Source: UBA2334 sp964396895 | Lineage (GTDB): Bacteria > Pseudomonadota > Gammaproteobacteria > Burkholderiales > Burkholderiaceae_C | DNA length: 64,000 nucleotides | NCBI GenBank assembly: GCA_964396895.1 | Contig: CAYNGJ010000004.1 | Location: 1-64,000 of the forward strand | Direction of reading: 5' to 3' | In this document: positions 8,599 to 17,411 of the stretch, in pieces | Layout of the letters: the number at the start of each line of letters is the position of its first letter | Numbering within the stretch: position 1 is the first letter of the stretch | The notes under the pieces: model-generated | Databases searched by the model: none | Told to the model about the DNA's origin: nothing | The model's input: the letters and a program-made list of their open reading frames with translations, nothing else | Made by a program: the position numbers and the translations under genes

Positions 8599-10404
8599 TC
8601 AGGCCAGTGCCAGTGGCCAGGTGCCGGGTGTGGCGGGGGCGGTCGTTTGCAGGGTGTGCACTGTGGCGTCTGGGGTGCGGGCATCGGCCGATGGCCAGCC
8701 CAGGGGAAGGGCCATGACCCGGCGGTCCCGGCTGACCCAGGCCGTGACCTGCGTGCGCTGGCCCAGCAACGGAGGCACGTCGTCCAGCTTGTGGATGCGC
8801 CAGGTCTCGTCGGTGCCCAACCCCACGGCCAACCATTCGTCCCCGGCGGCCATGCCGGCTTGTTCGGCCAGGCCACCGCGCAGCACGGTTTTGAGGGTGA
8901 GGCCCTGGGCCTCGGACACCCGCAGGCCCAGGCGTTGGGCCAGCGGTGCTGGGTCGGTTTTGGCTTGGGTGCCGTGCTGTGCCAGCAGGTCGAGCACCGG
9001 CAGGTCGGTGGTGCTGCTGACCCAGGTGGACAGCTCACCGTCCAGCGGGCGTCCGGCCAGGTGGGTGAGCACGTCGCGCAGGTCGCGCTCCGTCATGGGG
9101 CCGCCGTGGCTGCGCTGCCACAGGGCCCGCATGGCGTGGTCCAGGCTGCTGCCGTGTTGGCGCAGCGTGAGGTCCAGGCACAGGGCCACCAGTGCGCCTT
9201 TGGTGTAGTAGCTGACGGTGGCGTTGGGGGTGTTTTCCTGCACACGGTAGTAGCGGGTCCAGGCGTCGAAGCTGGCCTGCGCCACAGTCTGGACATGGCG
9301 CCCCGGCGTTTGGGCCACCTGGTTGATGGTCTTGGCCAGCAGCTGGAGGTAGACGGGGGTGTCGATCAGGCCGGCGCGCAGCAGCAGCAGGTCGTCGTAG
9401 TAACTGGTGAAGCCCTCGAAAAACCAGAGCAGCTCGGTGTGGTTTTCGCGGTCCAGGTCCAGGCGGGTGAACTCGGCGGGCCGCAGCCGCTTGACGCTCC
9501 AGGTGTGAAAGTACTCGTGGCTGATCAGCCCCAGCAGGCTGGTGTAGCCGTCGGTGGCGCTCAGCGCGGGGGGGGGCGTGGTGCTGCCTGGGGCGGACAG
9601 CCGAGGCAGGTCGTTGCGGGGGCAGATCAGGGCGGTGGAGTGGGGGTGCTCCAGCCCACCGTAGCCGTCGTGGGTGGCATTGAGCATGAACACGTAGCGG
9701 TCAAACGGTGGCCTTCCATCGGGGCCGTGCCAGAAGGCCATCTCGGTTTCGCAGATGCGCTGGGTGTCGGCCACGAGGCGCGGGCCATCGAGCCATGGGC
9801 CTGCGCCGCTGACCACCAGGCGGTGCGGGATGCCGCGCACCTCGAAGTGCGCGCTCCAGAACGCCGCCATTTCCACGGGCTCGTCCACCAGGCTGGCGTA
9901 GTTGGGGGCCTGGTAGGTGCCAAAGCCCCGTTCGTCCACCTGCAGCGGGGACAGTCCGGTGGCCAGCTGCCAGTGGGTGGTGGCGGGCAGGCGGTCGGGC
10001 GCTGGCGGCAGCACCTGGAGCTGGTGCGGGTGGTCTTCCTGGCCCACCACGCGCAGGCACAGGCTGGTGCCGTTGAAAAAACCACGCGTGCTGTCCAGCC
10101 AGGCGGTGCGCACCGAGACATCGAAGGCGTACACCTCGTAGCTCACCTCCAGCGGGCCGCTGGGCGGTGTGTCCACCCGCCAGCGGTGCTTGTCCAGCTG
10201 GTGCAGTGCCACGGGCTGGCCGTTGGACTGGGCGCGCAGGTGCTGGAGGTGTTGCGAGAACTCGCGCACCAGGTAGCTGCCGGGAATCCACACGGGCAGG
10301 GCCAGTACGGTTCCCGCACTGGCCTGCGGTACGGTGAGGGTGATGGCGTAGAGGTGGGCATGCACGCTGTGCACGGCCACACGGTAGTGAATGGCGTGGT
10401 TCAT
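8599..10404 (-). CDS. M61-family peptidase (glycyl aminopeptidase type) with PDZ domain
   Basis: A 601-residue zinc metallopeptidase. The N-terminal peptidase-M61 domain (residues about 1-170) is beta-rich. The catalytic zinc motif is HEYFH at about residues 296-300 in LISHEYFHTWSVKRLRP. The family segment WFFEGFTSYYDDLLLLR follows and supplies the third metal ligand and active-site residues. A C-terminal PDZ-like region (GLRVSEAQGLTLKTVLRGGLAEQAGMAAGDEWLAV) lies around residues 490-580. No clear signal peptide is seen, so location is uncertain. The ATG at 10404 gives MNHAIHYRVAV, the usual start of such proteins. It sits in an operon-like run with DUF3429 (16-base gap) upstream and DUF3108 downstream. 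Confidence 0.9.
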   Translation of the reverse strand: MNHAIHYRVAVHSVHAHLYAITLTVPQASAGTVLALPVWIPGSYLVREFSQHLQHLRAQSNGQPVALHQLDKHRWRVDTPPSGPLEVSYEVYAFDVSVRTAWLDSTRGFFNGTSLCLRVVGQEDHPHQLQVLPPAPDRLPATTHWQLATGLSPLQVDERGFGTYQAPNYASLVDEPVEMAAFWSAHFEVRGIPHRLVVSGAGPWLDGPRLVADTQRICETEMAFWHGPDGRPPFDRYVFMLNATHDGYGGLEHPHSTALICPRNDLPRLSAPGSTTPPPALSATDGYTSLLGLISHEYFHTWSVKRLRPAEFTRLDLDRENHTELLWFFEGFTSYYDDLLLLRAGLIDTPVYLQLLAKTINQVAQTPGRHVQTVAQASFDAWTRYYRVQENTPNATVSYYTKGALVALCLDLTLRQHGSSLDHAMRALWQRSHGGPMTERDLRDVLTHLAGRPLDGELSTWVSSTTDLPVLDLLAQHGTQAKTDPAPLAQRLGLRVSEAQGLTLKTVLRGGLAEQAGMAAGDEWLAVGLGTDETWRIHKLDDVPPLLGQRTQVTAWVSRDRRVMALPLGWPSADARTPDATVHTLQTTAPATPGTWPLALA

Positions 10405-10420
10405 GGGGGAAGGGAGTGAA

Positions 10421-10897
10421 TCAAACGGCCCCGGCGGCCACAAAACAGCTCAGGGCCGCCACGGCAGACAGCCGAAACCGCAGGGTGAGCCACGCGGACA
10501 GGCCGGCGGCGGGGAACAGGCGGCGATCCACCCCGTAACAGACCAGCAGCAACACGCCCAACCACGGCAAAGCTGCGTCAGCGGGCATGAGCACACCGGG
10601 CCAAGCCAGCAGGCTGGGCACCACGCCCCAGACCAAGTGGCGCCGCATGGCCCCGTCGGCCAGCGCCGGTGTGGTGAGCACGCCCGACAGGTGCACCCAG
10701 GCCAGTCCCCAATGGATGCCACCCAGGAAGGCGGCAATCAGCGCGGCATAGGCCACCATCAGCAGGGCGACGTAGGGCAGGGCGTCGGCGTTGACCAGCC
10801 ACATCAGCAGCGCCAGGCCCACAAAGGGCAACAGCCCGGCGTACCCGAGGCGGTGAACCAGTGTCTGTGCGGCGGCGGAAGGTGTGTGCTGGAGCAT
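10421..10897 (-). CDS. DUF3429 family membrane protein
   Basis: A 158-residue inner-membrane protein with about five hydrophobic segments. The family hallmark FLGGIHWGLAW is present around residues 57-68, preceded by an ALPYVALLMVAYAALIAAF helix. DUF3429 proteins have no established function. The gene starts 5 bases after the dsbC stop codon, so the two are very probably co-transcribed. The next gene is the M61 peptidase. No signal of disruption. Confidence 0.82.
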   Translation of the reverse strand: MLQHTPSAAAQTLVHRLGYAGLLPFVGLALLMWLVNADALPYVALLMVAYAALIAAFLGGIHWGLAWVHLSGVLTTPALADGAMRRHLVWGVVPSLLAWPGVLMPADAALPWLGVLLLVCYGVDRRLFPAAGLSAWLTLRFRLSAVAALSCFVAAGAV

Positions 10898-10902
10898 GGC
10901 GA

Positions 10903-11634
10903 TCAGGGCTTGGCTTCGGCCAGCATCTTTTCAATGCGGTCGGCGGGGATGGCACCAGGCACGCGGGTGCCATTCACGAAAAACAGGGTGGGTGTGCCGG
11001 TGATGCGGTTCTTTTTGCCGAATTCGACGTTGCGGTCCACGGCCGTGCTGTCACAGGTGGCCGCGGGTGGGGTGACGTCTTTCACCATCCAGTCGGTGAA
11101 GGCCTTGCCTTTGTCCTTGGCGCACCAGATGGCCTTGGACTTGTCGGTCGAGTCCTTGCTCAAGATGGGGTAGAGGAACACGTGCACGGTGACGTTGTCA
11201 ATTTTGGCCAGGTCCCGTTCAAATTTTTTGCAGTAGCCGCAGTTGGGGTCTTCGAACACCGCCAGTTTGCGCTTGCCATTGCCTTTGACGATGGTGAAAG
11301 CATCTTTGAACGGCAGGTCACTGAACGGGACGGCGGTGAGCTTCTCCATGCGTTCTTCGGTCAGGTTGACCTTGGCCCGCGTGTCGATCAGGGCACCTTG
11401 CAGCAGGTAATTGCCCTCGGCGTCGGTGTAGAGGATGTCCGCACCGTTGATGCGCACTTCATACAGGCCAGGCATGGGGGTCTTGCTGACTTCGTCGATG
11501 GTGGGGAAATTGGGCAACCGCTCGGTCAGGTTTTTGCGGATCGCGGCTTCCTGTGCCTGCACGCCGCCGTGCAGGGTCAGGCCGAGCGCGAGGGTGATGA
11601 GGGCAGAGCGGCAGAGTTGGGTGGTGATGGGCAT
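10903..11634 (-). CDS. dsbC: Thiol:disulfide interchange protein DsbC
   Basis: A 243-residue periplasmic disulfide isomerase that rearranges wrong disulfides in secreted proteins. It has a signal peptide (residues 1-27, ending VQAQ), an N-terminal dimerisation domain of about 60 residues, and a thioredoxin-like domain with the active site CGYC at 132-135 after VFEDPN. The conserved cis-proline region TGTPTLFFVNGTR lies near the C-terminus. Two further cysteines (in IWCAKD and ATCDS) match the structural disulfide of DsbC. It is followed 5 bases later by the DUF3429 gene. A 128-base gap separates it from the UbiH-family gene. Confidence 0.93.
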   Translation of the reverse strand: MPITTQLCRSALITLALGLTLHGGVQAQEAAIRKNLTERLPNFPTIDEVSKTPMPGLYEVRINGADILYTDAEGNYLLQGALIDTRAKVNLTEERMEKLTAVPFSDLPFKDAFTIVKGNGKRKLAVFEDPNCGYCKKFERDLAKIDNVTVHVFLYPILSKDSTDKSKAIWCAKDKGKAFTDWMVKDVTPPAATCDSTAVDRNVEFGKKNRITGTPTLFFVNGTRVPGAIPADRIEKMLAEAKP

Positions 11635-11762
11635 GGGTGTGGTGACGGTGGGTCAGCGGGGAAATCGGACAAAAGAACGGACAAAAGGAGTCGTTTGGGT
11701 GGCGCCGGCGCCGTTAAGTTCAGTGAGGGGCGGTGCCCAGTCTGCTCGCTGGCGCTGCGGCG

Positions 11763-12926
11763 TCAGCCACCGGAGTTGGGGTGGCCCATGGCTTGGCGCG
11801 CCAGCCAGGATTTGAGGGGGGACATCCGGTCCACGCCGCTCAGGCCCCAGTTGCGCAGGTTCTGCACCAGCTTGTTGTCTTGCCGGAACAGGGTGAACAG
11901 GCCATCGGTCAGCTGGCCCATGGCGGCAAAGTCGGCTTTGCGGGCGCGTTCGTAGCGGCGCAGCAACTTGATGTCACCCAGGTCGCGCCAGTATTCCCGC
12001 TGGTGCAGCACCCGTGCCAGCTCTGCCACATCGGCCAGCCCCATGTTCAACCCTTGGCCGGCCAAGGGGTGCATGGCGTGTGCGGCATCGCCAGCCAGCG
12101 CGACACCGGGCAAGACCCACCGGTTGGCCTGTGACAGTTCCAGCGGCCAGGCCAGCGGCCGATGGGTCAGTGCCAGCTGGGGGGCTTCCAGCTGGCAGAC
12201 TGAGGCCAGCTCGGTCAGAAAAGCGGCATCGGCCAAGGTGGTGAGGTGCCTGGCCTTGTCCGCCAGGACAGACCACACCACCGCCACGTCCTGCCCGACT
12301 TCCCCCCCCAGTGGCAGCAGTGCGAGGATTTCGCCTTGGTGAAACCACTGGCGGGCCACTCCACCGTGCGGGGTGGGCAGCGTGAGGCGCGCGGCCACCG
12401 CGTGGTGTGGGTAGGCCTTGACCGTGTAGTCCATGCCCCATTCGGCGCGGGTGGCACTGCGCTTGCCCTCGCAGATCACGGTCAGCGCCGCCTTGGGGGC
12501 GGGTGCGGGGGCTTGGATCACCTGCACCAGGCTCTGAAAGCGCAGTGCCTCGTTGAGTCGCGCCTGAAGAGCGGGCACGTCCACGATCCAATTCAGAGCC
12601 TGGTGTCCGAGGTGGGCTGCTGAAAAGTTCAGCCCGCCACCGTGGTCGCCGTGGACCACCATCTGGGTGACGGGCGTCACGGGCAACTGGTGTTGGGGGG
12701 GCAGACCGGTGTCGGGCCAGGCGCGGACCGACTCCAGCAACTGGCGGGAGGTCTGGTTCAGCGCATAGGCGCGGATGTCGGCGTGGCCATCCGGGCCTGG
12801 GGGCACACCGGGAGCAGGCGCTGGCACACACAGCGCCACGCGCAGCCTGTGTTGCGCCAGCAGGAGTGCCAATGTGCTGCCCACAATGCCGCCACCGCGA
12901 ATGCACACGTCAAATCGTTGGGTCAT
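11763..12926 (-). CDS. FAD-dependent monooxygenase, UbiH/UbiF/VisC/COQ6 family
   Basis: A 387-residue flavoprotein hydroxylase, probably acting on a ubiquinone precursor ring. The N-terminal dinucleotide-binding motif is CIRGGGIVGSTLALLLAQ (GxGxxG-type). The second FAD motif is present as VALAGDAAHAMHPLAGQGLNMGLADV near residues 282-305, diagnostic for this family. The middle part is shorter and less conserved than in E. coli UbiH, so which ring position it hydroxylates cannot be told. It is the first gene of the minus-strand run leading to dsbC. A mis-assignment within the UbiH/UbiF/UbiI group is the main uncertainty. Confidence 0.85.
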   Translation of the reverse strand: MTQRFDVCIRGGGIVGSTLALLLAQHRLRVALCVPAPAPGVPPGPDGHADIRAYALNQTSRQLLESVRAWPDTGLPPQHQLPVTPVTQMVVHGDHGGGLNFSAAHLGHQALNWIVDVPALQARLNEALRFQSLVQVIQAPAPAPKAALTVICEGKRSATRAEWGMDYTVKAYPHHAVAARLTLPTPHGGVARQWFHQGEILALLPLGGEVGQDVAVVWSVLADKARHLTTLADAAFLTELASVCQLEAPQLALTHRPLAWPLELSQANRWVLPGVALAGDAAHAMHPLAGQGLNMGLADVAELARVLHQREYWRDLGDIKLLRRYERARKADFAAMGQLTDGLFTLFRQDNKLVQNLRNWGLSGVDRMSPLKSWLARQAMGHPNSGG

Positions 12927-12981
12927 GTCGGGGATTCCAGAAGGGGGTGGCGGGGCGCGCCGTTGGGGATCAACCCGCGCG

Positions 12982-13929
12982 TCACACGTCGTCTCGCGTG
13001 CGGGACATCAGGCTGATGGCCAGTTCATTGACGAGTTTGGACAGTGTCCTGTCCATGTTCATGGACGTGCGTCCAAATTCAATGCCCAGCTGCAGCAGCT
13101 CGGGCTTGGCGCTGGCGCCCACCGCCCGCAAGGCGTCTTCCCGAAATCGGTCTGTTTTGGAGAGCGACTGCCGGGTTTCCTTGCGGGGCGACAGGAACTG
13201 GCTCAGGCCCTGGGGGGCAATGCGCGAGTGTTTGACGATCAGGTCCACCTCGTAGGCGCTGTTGCCTTCGGCTGTTTCCACGTACAACGTGCCACTGGGG
13301 AAGCGGGCGCCCACACGGACTTGCTCCAAGGGTGCCAACAGCAGTGCAGAGAGGCCACCGCAGCTGACGTCAAGCACGCGCACCCGCTCCAGGTGTTTGA
13401 TGCCCGATTTCAGCGTCACGTGAATGAGGGTGTGGTTGGGCACTGGCACACGGAAGCTGTCACGGCGTTGCAGGCGGAACAGCCGACTGGGCAGACTGGT
13501 GACCAGCGCGTTGTCTTTGCCATCCGAGGAGTGGCGTGTGGTGACCACCTCGCATTCAAAGGTGAGGATCACACCCTGAAGTTTGATGGAGCCGCGCAGC
13601 GTCAGCCCGCGACCGATGTGGGGTGCCGCCATGGGCAGGTCAAACTCCATGCGCTCCTGGGTTTCGTCCAGCGAGAACACGTTGGAATTGAAGACAAAGA
13701 CCAGCTGGTCTTCGGGGGGGAGGTTGGTGTTGATCACCACCAACGTGGCTGCCTGCCGGGCCTGCTCCATTTTCTGGAGCAACTCAAGCTGCTCGGATTT
13801 GCTCAGAATTTGGTAGGACGCATCGCCCAAATGCCCGGCCAGCAGCGACCGTGCTTCCGAGGACAACCCCTTGGACAGGGGTTGGGTGTCGGGAAAACTT
13901 GTTTCCAAATGCTCGTGTGGTGCACTCAT
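12982..13929 (-). CDS. YcgR-like flagellar brake protein with PilZ domain
   Basis: A 315-residue cytoplasmic protein. The N-terminal half fits the YcgR regulator domain (beta-rich, about residues 25-150). The C-terminal half is a PilZ cyclic-di-GMP receptor domain with both ligand motifs: RRDSFR (RxxxR) and the VLDVSCGGLSAL segment (DxSxxG). In enterobacteria YcgR binds the flagellar motor when c-di-GMP rises and slows swimming. No flagellar genes lie nearby, so this role is inferred from the family. The gene stands alone, 55 bases before the UbiH-family gene on the same strand. Confidence 0.85.
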   Translation of the reverse strand: MSAPHEHLETSFPDTQPLSKGLSSEARSLLAGHLGDASYQILSKSEQLELLQKMEQARQAATLVVINTNLPPEDQLVFVFNSNVFSLDETQERMEFDLPMAAPHIGRGLTLRGSIKLQGVILTFECEVVTTRHSSDGKDNALVTSLPSRLFRLQRRDSFRVPVPNHTLIHVTLKSGIKHLERVRVLDVSCGGLSALLLAPLEQVRVGARFPSGTLYVETAEGNSAYEVDLIVKHSRIAPQGLSQFLSPRKETRQSLSKTDRFREDALRAVGASAKPELLQLGIEFGRTSMNMDRTLSKLVNELAISLMSRTRDDV

Positions 13930-14057
13930 TCGTCCATTTTATGTGGGGGAGTGCGCGGTCGGTGTTGGCACAGGGTTCTGGGTGAGGGTGACCGCCCAGC
14001 AGGGGCCGCGGCAGGCCCTGCCAGGAGGGCTCTACCACCGCCGTGCCGTCCCGGGCG

Positions 14058-15053
14058 TCAATCGGCGAATTTGCCCGCCGCCTCGATCACGGGCTTGAGT
14101 TTGTCGATTTCCTTGGCCACAAACTCCTTGTGTTGCGCGCGTTCCATGCGCTTGTCCGTGACCACCACCGCGCCCAACCCTTCCTGCTTTTTGACGAAGT
14201 CAGGGTCCTTCAACGCCACCTTGAGGGCATCGTTGAGTTGCTTCAGCACCGCCTCTGGCGTGCCCTTGGGGGCGTACAGGCCGTGCCAGATGGACAGGTC
14301 AAACCCCTTCAACCCCATTTCATTGAGGGTGGGGTAGTCCTTGAGCAGCTTGTGCGTGGACAGCGGCTTGGCGGTGGTCACGGCAAAGGCCTTGACGCGC
14401 CCGGCCTCGATCTGCCCGGTGGTGTTGGTGGTCTGGTCACACATCACGTCCACCTGCCCGCCAATCAGGTTGGTCATGGCCGGTGCCGTGCCGCCGAACG
14501 GAATGGTGGTCATGGACTCGTTGAGTTTGACCGCCGACTGCCACATCAGGCCACAGATGTGCGACGCCGACCCCAAGCCCGCGTGGGCCAGGTTGAGCTT
14601 GCCCGAGTTGGCGCGGATGTAGTTCTCAAAGTCGCGGTAGGTGTTGGCCGGCAGCTGGGGTTTGCCCAGCAGGGTCATGGGCACTTCGTTCACCAGGCCC
14701 AAGTACTCGAAATCTTCCAGCGGCTTGAATGGCAGTTTGCGGTAGAGCCCTGGGGTGGACGCCATGCCGATGTGCCACAGCAGCAGGGTGTAGCCGTCGT
14801 TCTTGGCGCGTGCCACCTTGTTGGCGCCGATGGTGCCGCCAGCGCCCGCCGCGTTTTCGACGTTGATGCTGGCCCCATTCAGTGGTTTGCGCATGGCCTC
14901 GGCCAAGTCCCTGGCCACCCGGTCGGTGGGTCCGCCCGCGGCAAATGGCACCACAAAGGTGATGGACTTGCTGCCCGGAAAGTCTTGCGCAAAGGCGGTG
15001 CCTGCGGCGGACAGGCTGAGAATGGCCAAGGCCATGGACGTGAGGGCTTTCAT
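14058..15053 (-). CDS. Bug-family (TctC-like) tricarboxylate-type substrate-binding protein
   Basis: A 331-residue periplasmic binding protein. It has a signal peptide (MKALTSMALAILSLSAAGTAFAQ, cleavage near residue 22). The first conserved ligand-loop motif reads ITFVVPFAAGGPTDRVARDLA, and the AGAGGTIGANKVARAKNDGYTLL segment is the family hallmark. Bug proteins are greatly expanded in betaproteobacteria and bind carboxylates, often without a linked TctAB transporter; none is present here. It is the last gene of the minus-strand cluster with the PaaK-like ligase 77 bases upstream, suggesting an organic-acid ligand related to that cluster. Confidence 0.9.
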   Translation of the reverse strand: MKALTSMALAILSLSAAGTAFAQDFPGSKSITFVVPFAAGGPTDRVARDLAEAMRKPLNGASINVENAAGAGGTIGANKVARAKNDGYTLLLWHIGMASTPGLYRKLPFKPLEDFEYLGLVNEVPMTLLGKPQLPANTYRDFENYIRANSGKLNLAHAGLGSASHICGLMWQSAVKLNESMTTIPFGGTAPAMTNLIGGQVDVMCDQTTNTTGQIEAGRVKAFAVTTAKPLSTHKLLKDYPTLNEMGLKGFDLSIWHGLYAPKGTPEAVLKQLNDALKVALKDPDFVKKQEGLGAVVVTDKRMERAQHKEFVAKEIDKLKPVIEAAGKFAD

Positions 15054-15129
15054 GTTGTCTCCAAGTGATAGAACAACCCCATGATAGGAAAAAACGGGGC
15101 TGTCCGACAGCGCGGAAACTACTTAGAAC

Positions 15130-16395
15130 TCACTGATAACTGCGGGCATCCTCGATGACTTTGCCATCGTTGGGCAAGCTGCCGGGGGCGTGTGCCACGA
15201 TGGCCGCGCGCAGTTTGGTGACGTCGCGCACGGCATTTTCCAGGTTGGCGCGCAGGGTCGCGTCCAGTTGGGCGCATTCCACGTGCAGGGCCATCTGGTC
15301 GTTGGCCATTTCGCCAGTGACGACCAGCCTGGCTTTGCCCACGGCGGGAAACCGTTTGGCCACTTCGTTGACTTGCCCAGGGTGCACGAACATGCCCTTG
15401 ACCTTGGTGGTCTGGTCGGCGCGGCCCATCCAGCCCTTGATGCGGGTGTTGGTGCGTCCGCTGGGGCAGGTACCGGGCAGCACCGCCGAGAGGTCGCCGG
15501 TGCCGAAGCGGATCAGGGGGTAGTCGGGGTTGAGCACCGTGACCACCACCTCGCCCACCTCGCCGTCGGCCACTGGGTCACCCGTGCCGGGACGGACGAT
15601 TTCCAGCACCACCCCTTCGTCCAACACCAGGCCTTCGCGCGCCTGGGTTTCGTAGGCAATGAGGCCCGCGTCAGCGGTGGCGTAGCACTGATAGGCCTGA
15701 ATGCCGCGCTCGGCCAGCCAGTCGCGCAGGCTGGGCGGGAAGGCCTCGCCCGACACCAGGGCTTTGGTGATGGACAGTTTTTGCCCGGCTTCCTCGGCTT
15801 TTTCGACGAGGATGCGCAAAAAACTGGGGGTGCCCGCGTAGGCATTGGGCTGCAGGTCGGCGATGGCCGCCAACTGCTGTTCGGTGTTGCCCACCCCCGC
15901 TGGAATGACGGTGCAGCCCAGGGCATGTGCCCCCGCTTCCATGATCCATGCACCCGGTGTCAGGTGGTAGCTGAAGGTGTTGTGCACCAGGTCGCCGGGC
16001 TGGAAGCCCGCTGCCGCCATGGCGCGGGCACTGCGCCAGTAGTCGGGCGCTTCGCCCTCGGGTTCGTAGATGGGGCCGGGTGACTGGTACACCCGACGTG
16101 CGCCCTTGGGGCGCAGCATGCCCTTCCATCCGATGGTGGAGAAGCCGCCGAAGGCATCGCCCCCCGCCGCGCGGCTGGCCTTCTGGCGCTCCAGGAGTTC
16201 GTGCTTGCGCACCACCGGCACCGTGGCCAGTGCCGCTCGTGTGGCGATGCCGCTGGCATCGATGCCGGCCAGCTGCACCGCCACCGCAGGGCTGTGGGAC
16301 TGGGCGTGGGCCAGGTGGCTTGGCAGCACAGCCAGCAGCGCCGCCTCGCGGATGGCGGGATCGCGGGTTTCCAGTGCGTCAAAGGAATGGGACAT
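15130..16395 (-). CDS. Phenylacetate-CoA ligase-like AMP-forming ligase
   Basis: A 421-residue member of the PaaK-type adenylating family, which activates an aromatic or related acid with ATP and CoA. Landmarks: LVHNTFSYHLTPGAWIME (where PaaK has its first core motif), AYAGTPSFLRILVEKA, an ALVSGEAFPPSLRDWL segment, YATADAGLIAYE (A5-like), IRFGTGDLSAVLPGTCPSGRT with the hinge aspartate, and the GMFVHPGQVNEVAKRFP C-terminal domain. PaaK usually has GTTG in the phosphate loop; that segment is not recognisable here, a point of divergence. It follows the LivF-like gene by 86 bases, so it probably activates the acid imported by the transporter. Confidence 0.85.
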   Translation of the reverse strand: MSHSFDALETRDPAIREAALLAVLPSHLAHAQSHSPAVAVQLAGIDASGIATRAALATVPVVRKHELLERQKASRAAGGDAFGGFSTIGWKGMLRPKGARRVYQSPGPIYEPEGEAPDYWRSARAMAAAGFQPGDLVHNTFSYHLTPGAWIMEAGAHALGCTVIPAGVGNTEQQLAAIADLQPNAYAGTPSFLRILVEKAEEAGQKLSITKALVSGEAFPPSLRDWLAERGIQAYQCYATADAGLIAYETQAREGLVLDEGVVLEIVRPGTGDPVADGEVGEVVVTVLNPDYPLIRFGTGDLSAVLPGTCPSGRTNTRIKGWMGRADQTTKVKGMFVHPGQVNEVAKRFPAVGKARLVVTGEMANDQMALHVECAQLDATLRANLENAVRDVTKLRAAIVAHAPGSLPNDGKVIEDARSYQ

Positions 16396-16481
16396 GCCTG
16401 AATCTTTTAAAAAATAGCAGACAACGCATGTGTATCATGCGTTGGAGCCATAAAAGGCTTGAAATATCGGGGGGCGGTTGC

Positions 16482-17291
16482 TCAGGCCAACCAGCGCTTG
16501 CGGCGTTTGTAGCTCTTCACGTCCTTGAAGGACTTGCGCTCGCCGCCGCCCACACCCAGGTAGAACTCTTTCACGTCTTCGTTGTTGCGAAGGTCCGAGG
16601 CGGTGCCGTCCATCATGATGCGGCCCGACTCCATGATGTAGCCGTAGTCGGCGTACTTCAGGGCCATGTTGGTGTTCTGCTCGGCGATGAGGAAAGTCAC
16701 TTTCTCTTTGGTGTTCAGGTCTTTCACGATCTCGAACACCTCCTCCACGATCTGGGGGGCCAGGCCCATGGAGGGCTCGTCCAGCAGCACCACACTGGGG
16801 TTGGCCATGATGGCGCGACCGATGGCGCACATCTGCTGCTCCCCGCCCGAGGTGTAGGCCGCCTGGCTGGTGCGGCGGGTTTTCAGTCGGGGGAAGTAGG
16901 TGTAGACCTTGTCGAGGTTGGCGGCAATCTCGCCCTTGTCGGTGCGGGTGTAGCTGCCGGTGAGCAGGTTTTCTTCGATGGTCAGGTGGGCAAAGCAGTG
17001 CCGCCCCTCCATCACCTGAACGACGCCGCGCTTGACCAGGTCGGCGGGCGTCAGGTTTTCGATGCGCTCACCGCGCAACTCGATGCTGCCTTTGGTGACT
17101 TCGCCACGCTCTGCCTTGAGCAGGTTGGAAATGGCCCGCAAGGTGGTGGTTTTGCCCGCGCCGTTGCCGCCCAGAATGGCCGCAATGGACCCCTCGGGCA
17201 CATTCAGGGACACGCCCTTGAGCACGAGGATCACGTGGTTGTAAATGACCTCGATGCCGCTGACGTTCAGAACGATGTTGGTGTTGCTCAT
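16482..17291 (-). CDS. livF: Branched-chain-type ABC transporter ATP-binding protein (LivF-like)
   Basis: A 269-residue ABC ATPase. Walker A is GGNGAGKTTT near residue 37, the signature is SGGEQQMCAIGRA and Walker B is VVLLDEPSMGL. The sequence following (LAPQIVEEVFEIV) is typical of LivF. Compared with amino-acid LivF it is about 30 residues longer, with a basic tail (FKDVKSYKRRKRWLA). The ATG at 17291 was chosen: the open frame continues upstream into the intergenic region without conserved sequence. It partners with the LivG-like ATPase and the LivH/LivM-like permeases of the same operon. The solute is unknown. Confidence 0.88.
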   Translation of the reverse strand: MSNTNIVLNVSGIEVIYNHVILVLKGVSLNVPEGSIAAILGGNGAGKTTTLRAISNLLKAERGEVTKGSIELRGERIENLTPADLVKRGVVQVMEGRHCFAHLTIEENLLTGSYTRTDKGEIAANLDKVYTYFPRLKTRRTSQAAYTSGGEQQMCAIGRAIMANPSVVLLDEPSMGLAPQIVEEVFEIVKDLNTKEKVTFLIAEQNTNMALKYADYGYIMESGRIMMDGTASDLRNNEDVKEFYLGVGGGERKSFKDVKSYKRRKRWLA

Positions 17292-17411
17292 ATGGACCTT
17301 TCGACTCACCTCAACCCCGCACGCGGGTCTGGGGTGAGGCATCGCCCTTCGGCAATGCCACAGTGGGATGGTCTCCCCGGTCAAGCCATCAGGCCCGCCG
17401 GGGAGTGGGGA

